Assembly: GCF_013393345.1 (NCBI RefSeq)
Contig: NZ_QJRF01000070.1
Coordinates: 1 to 64,000, forward strand
Direction: 5' to 3'
From: Pseudomonas taiwanensis
GTDB taxonomy: Bacteria; Pseudomonadota; Gammaproteobacteria; Pseudomonadales; Pseudomonadaceae
DNA length: 64,000 nucleotides
Positions 61,893 through 64,000 of this stretch are shown in pieces. The notes beneath the pieces were generated by a model that was given only the letters and a program-made list of their open reading frames with translations, was not told where the DNA came from and made no database searches. Numbering within the stretch: position 1 is the stretch's first letter; the number at the start of each line of letters is the position of its first letter. The position numbers and the translations under genes were made by a program.

Positions 61893-62095
61893 CTGTGGGA
61901 GCGAATTCATTGGCTATGTCTGCGTTAGCTGTCGCCAGAGATCGGCGATCGGTCCAGGAGCCTTGTAGGAGCTAGCTTGCTAGCGAAACGGGGCCATTCG
62001 CTGGCAAGCCAGCTCCTACGGGCAATGCAGCTACTTGCAACTCTTAATGCAGACATAGCGAATTCATTCGCGAATGAATTCGCTCCCACAAGCAG
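61893..62095. repeat. Composite REP element, inverted copy
   Basis: It contains GTGGGAGCGAATTCATT, GTAGGAGCTAGCTTGCTAGC...GCTGGCAAGCCAGCTCCTAC, the linker ATGCAGCTACTTGCAAC and GCGAATGAATTCGCTCCCAC. This is the reverse complement of the composite at 20.0-20.3 and 39.5 kb. Confidence 0.9.
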
Positions 62096-63589
62096 TCAAC
62101 GGCGCTTGCTGCCGCCCAGCAACGACCCCATCAGGCCGCGCACCAGTTGCCGGCCGAGCTGGTTGGCCGCTTGGCGGACGGCAGTCTTCATCGCCTGGCT
62201 GGCGAAGGAGCCCAGCAACTCACCGGCCAGATCTCCCATGCCAGGTGGGCTGGCCTGCGCCTTGCCGCCCTTCTGCACCGGTTCTTCGGCGGGTGCCTGA
62301 GCGGCACGGGCGGTGAGCCTTTCATAGGCGGACTCGCGATCGATCGGTTTGTCGTAACGACCGGCCTGGGGCGAACTTCGCACCAGCGCGGCGCGTTCGC
62401 TGTCATTCAGCGGGCCGATTCGTGACTGAGGCGGTGCGATGGCGACGCGCTGGACCATGGCCGGGGTGCCCCGCTCTTCCAGCGTCCCCACCAACGCCTC
62501 GCCGATGCCCAGTTCAGTGAGCACGCTCAATGCGTCGAACGCGGGATTCGGGCGGAAACCATCGGCCACTGCGCGCAGCGACTTCTGTTCCTTGGCGGTG
62601 AAGGCGCGCAGGCCATGCTGGATGCGCAAGCCGAGTTGCGCGAGCACGTCATCCGGCAGGTCGCTGGGGGATTGGGTGACGAAGTACACGCCGACACCCT
62701 TGGAGCGAATCAGTCGCACCACCTGCTCCAGGCGCTCCTGGAGGGCCTTCGGAGTCCCGGCGAAGAGCAGGTGCGCCTCATCGAAGAACAGCGCCAGCAC
62801 CGGCTTGTCCGCATCGCCCCGCTCCGGCAATTGCTCGAAGAGCTCGGCCAGCAGCCAGAGCAGGAAGGTGGCATAGACCTTGGGCGCCTCATGGACGAGA
62901 CGACTGGCGTCCAGCAGATGGATACGCCCACGGCCGTCGCGGTCCGGCTGGAGGATGTCCTCCAGTTGCAGTGCCGGCTCGCCGAACAGTGCCTCGGCGC
63001 CCTGCTGCTCCAGGGTGGCCAGTCGTCGCAGCAGGGCCTGGGCAGAAGCGCCCGCGAACAGGGCACGGTCCTCACCCAGCAGTTCCGGGTGATCCTTGAG
63101 ATGGTTGAGGAGCGCCTTGAGGTCCTTCAGGTCGAGCAACAGCAGGCCTTCGCGGTCGGCGACCTGGAAGGCGGCATACAGCGCGGCCTGCTGGCTGTCG
63201 GTCAGCTCCAGCAGATTGCCCAGCAGTAACGGGCCCATCTCGCTGAGGGTGGTGCGCAGCGGATGGCCGGAGAGCCCGGCAACATCCCATAGGGTCACCG
63301 GGTAAGCCTGGGGCCGATGACCAAGCCAGGGCATGGAGGCGATGCGCTCGGCCACCTTGCCCTGGGGATTGCCCATTGCGCCAAGGCCGCAGAGATCGCC
63401 TTTGATATCCGCCGCGAACACCGCCACACCGGCATCGCTGAAGACTTCAGCCAGGCGCTGCAGGGTCACCGTTTTGCCGGTGCCGGTAGCGCCCGCGATC
63501 AGTCCGTGGCGATTGGCCAGTTTCATGGCCTGGGAGACGGCAGCGCCTTGTGGGTCAGCGCCGAGAATCAGGGAGTTTTGATCGGGCAT
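62096..63589 (-). CDS. HerA-like ATPase, DUF853 (YjgR) family
   Basis: 497 residues, the usual YjgR length. Walker A is GLIAGATGTGKTVTLQRLAE. Walker B is VLALFFDEAHLLFAGTPKAL, with arginine-finger region VVRLIRSKGVGVYFVTQSPS. The C-terminus is Gly/Arg-rich and basic (LMGSLLGGSKRR). It is related to HerA/VirB4 DNA-pumping ATPases, but the cellular role is not established. It is isolated between the REP element and a divergent chemoreceptor. Confidence 0.92.
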   Translation of the reverse strand: MPDQNSLILGADPQGAAVSQAMKLANRHGLIAGATGTGKTVTLQRLAEVFSDAGVAVFAADIKGDLCGLGAMGNPQGKVAERIASMPWLGHRPQAYPVTLWDVAGLSGHPLRTTLSEMGPLLLGNLLELTDSQQAALYAAFQVADREGLLLLDLKDLKALLNHLKDHPELLGEDRALFAGASAQALLRRLATLEQQGAEALFGEPALQLEDILQPDRDGRGRIHLLDASRLVHEAPKVYATFLLWLLAELFEQLPERGDADKPVLALFFDEAHLLFAGTPKALQERLEQVVRLIRSKGVGVYFVTQSPSDLPDDVLAQLGLRIQHGLRAFTAKEQKSLRAVADGFRPNPAFDALSVLTELGIGEALVGTLEERGTPAMVQRVAIAPPQSRIGPLNDSERAALVRSSPQAGRYDKPIDRESAYERLTARAAQAPAEEPVQKGGKAQASPPGMGDLAGELLGSFASQAMKTAVRQAANQLGRQLVRGLMGSLLGGSKRR

Positions 63590-63713
63590 TTCGCCTTCCT
63601 CGGTTAAAGCTTTGATTGATTCCCGCCGATATATAAACCGACGTTTCTACTCAGTTTTTCAGCACTCACGTGCCATGAAGACTGGTGCCTGACCCAACCG
63701 GACGCAAGCAAAC

Positions 63714-64000
63714 ATGATCAAAAACCTCAGGTTCAGCCACAAGATTCTGCTCGCCGCCTCGCTGGTGGTCATTGCAGCCTTCTCGCTGTTCACCCTGTAC
63801 AACGATTACTTGCAAAGGAATGCGCTCCGAGACGATCTGGAAAACTATCTGCAGGAAATGGGCGATGTCACCGCCAGCAATATCCAGAACTGGCTGTCGG
63901 GCCGGATTCTGCTGGTGGAAAGCGTGGCCGAATCCCTTGCAGCCAACCCTTCCGCCGATGCCGTACCTTCACTGTTGCAACAGCGGGCACTGAGTTCGAC
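63714..64000 (+). CDS. Methyl-accepting chemotaxis protein, N-terminal fragment
   Basis: About 95 residues before the window ends. MIKNLRFSHKILLAASLVVI and AAFSLFTLYNDYLQRNAL form the first membrane helix and start of the periplasmic part. ASNIQNWLSGRILLVESVAE matches the helical opening of double-Cache (dCache_1) sensor domains, as in PctA-like amino-acid receptors. HAMP and signalling domains lie beyond the window. Confidence 0.83.
   Translation, partial: MIKNLRFSHKILLAASLVVIAAFSLFTLYNDYLQRNALRDDLENYLQEMGDVTASNIQNWLSGRILLVESVAESLAANPSADAVPSLLQQRALSS

Overview
The window is GC-rich gammaproteobacterial chromosome and looks like Pseudomonas. The gene families, the tRNA-Asp/tRNA-Val cluster next to an FKBP isomerase and rdgC, the OprD porin, the CbrA-like hybrid kinase and many GTAGGAGC...GCTCCTAC palindromic (REP/BIME) repeats all point there. 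From memory, the order oxidoreductase, prc, EAL-CBS-GGDEF, Sel1, FKBP, tRNAs, rdgC resembles the P. aeruginosa PA3256-PA3263 neighbourhood. No phage, transposase, integrase, CRISPR array or plasmid function is visible.

Layout. 0-4 kb: a molybdenum-response locus (OprD-type porin, two-domain molbindin, modE, modA) with two ModE-box-like palindromes. 4-7 kb: ahpC/ahpF with a plausible OxyR site. 7-18 kb: core genes (quinone reductase, Prc protease, c-di-GMP protein, a small three-gene operon, FKBP, duplicated Val-Asp tRNAs, rdgC) and a guanidine-II riboswitch in front of a SugE-type SMR exporter. 18-36 kb: MFS-acyltransferase fusion, AzlCD with its AraC regulator, SSS-type hybrid kinase, a 160-bp tandem repeat array, acyl-CoA synthetase, zapE, lysA/lysR, pbpG.

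36-56.6 kb: an accessory catabolic island. It holds a KstD-like FAD dehydrogenase, a KshA-like Rieske oxygenase, several SDRs, an MDR reductase, an Old-Yellow-Enzyme-like flavoprotein, an HSL-type esterase, a divergent RibB paralogue, DUF1302 and tandem DUF1329 envelope proteins, a secreted SurE-like phosphatase and a LuxR-type regulator. The most striking sequence observation is a recurring 18-20 bp partial palindrome, TAGTCC-N4-GGACGATG. It occurs at seven places, always in front of an island gene or operon, with the GGACGATG half toward the gene. In several cases a -10-like hexamer lies 19-20 bp downstream. That is lux-box geometry and suggests one regulon, most simply run by the LuxR-type protein at 54.3 kb. 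The regulon would also include a Nudix hydrolase and a 57-residue membrane peptide.

56.8-64 kb: ccoG, a MocR-type regulator, an intergenic stretch with three potential stem-loops, a Pit phosphate transporter, a HerA-like ATPase and the start of a chemoreceptor. All coordinates and motif spacings come from reading the sequence by hand. Family assignments come from recognised motifs, not database searches.
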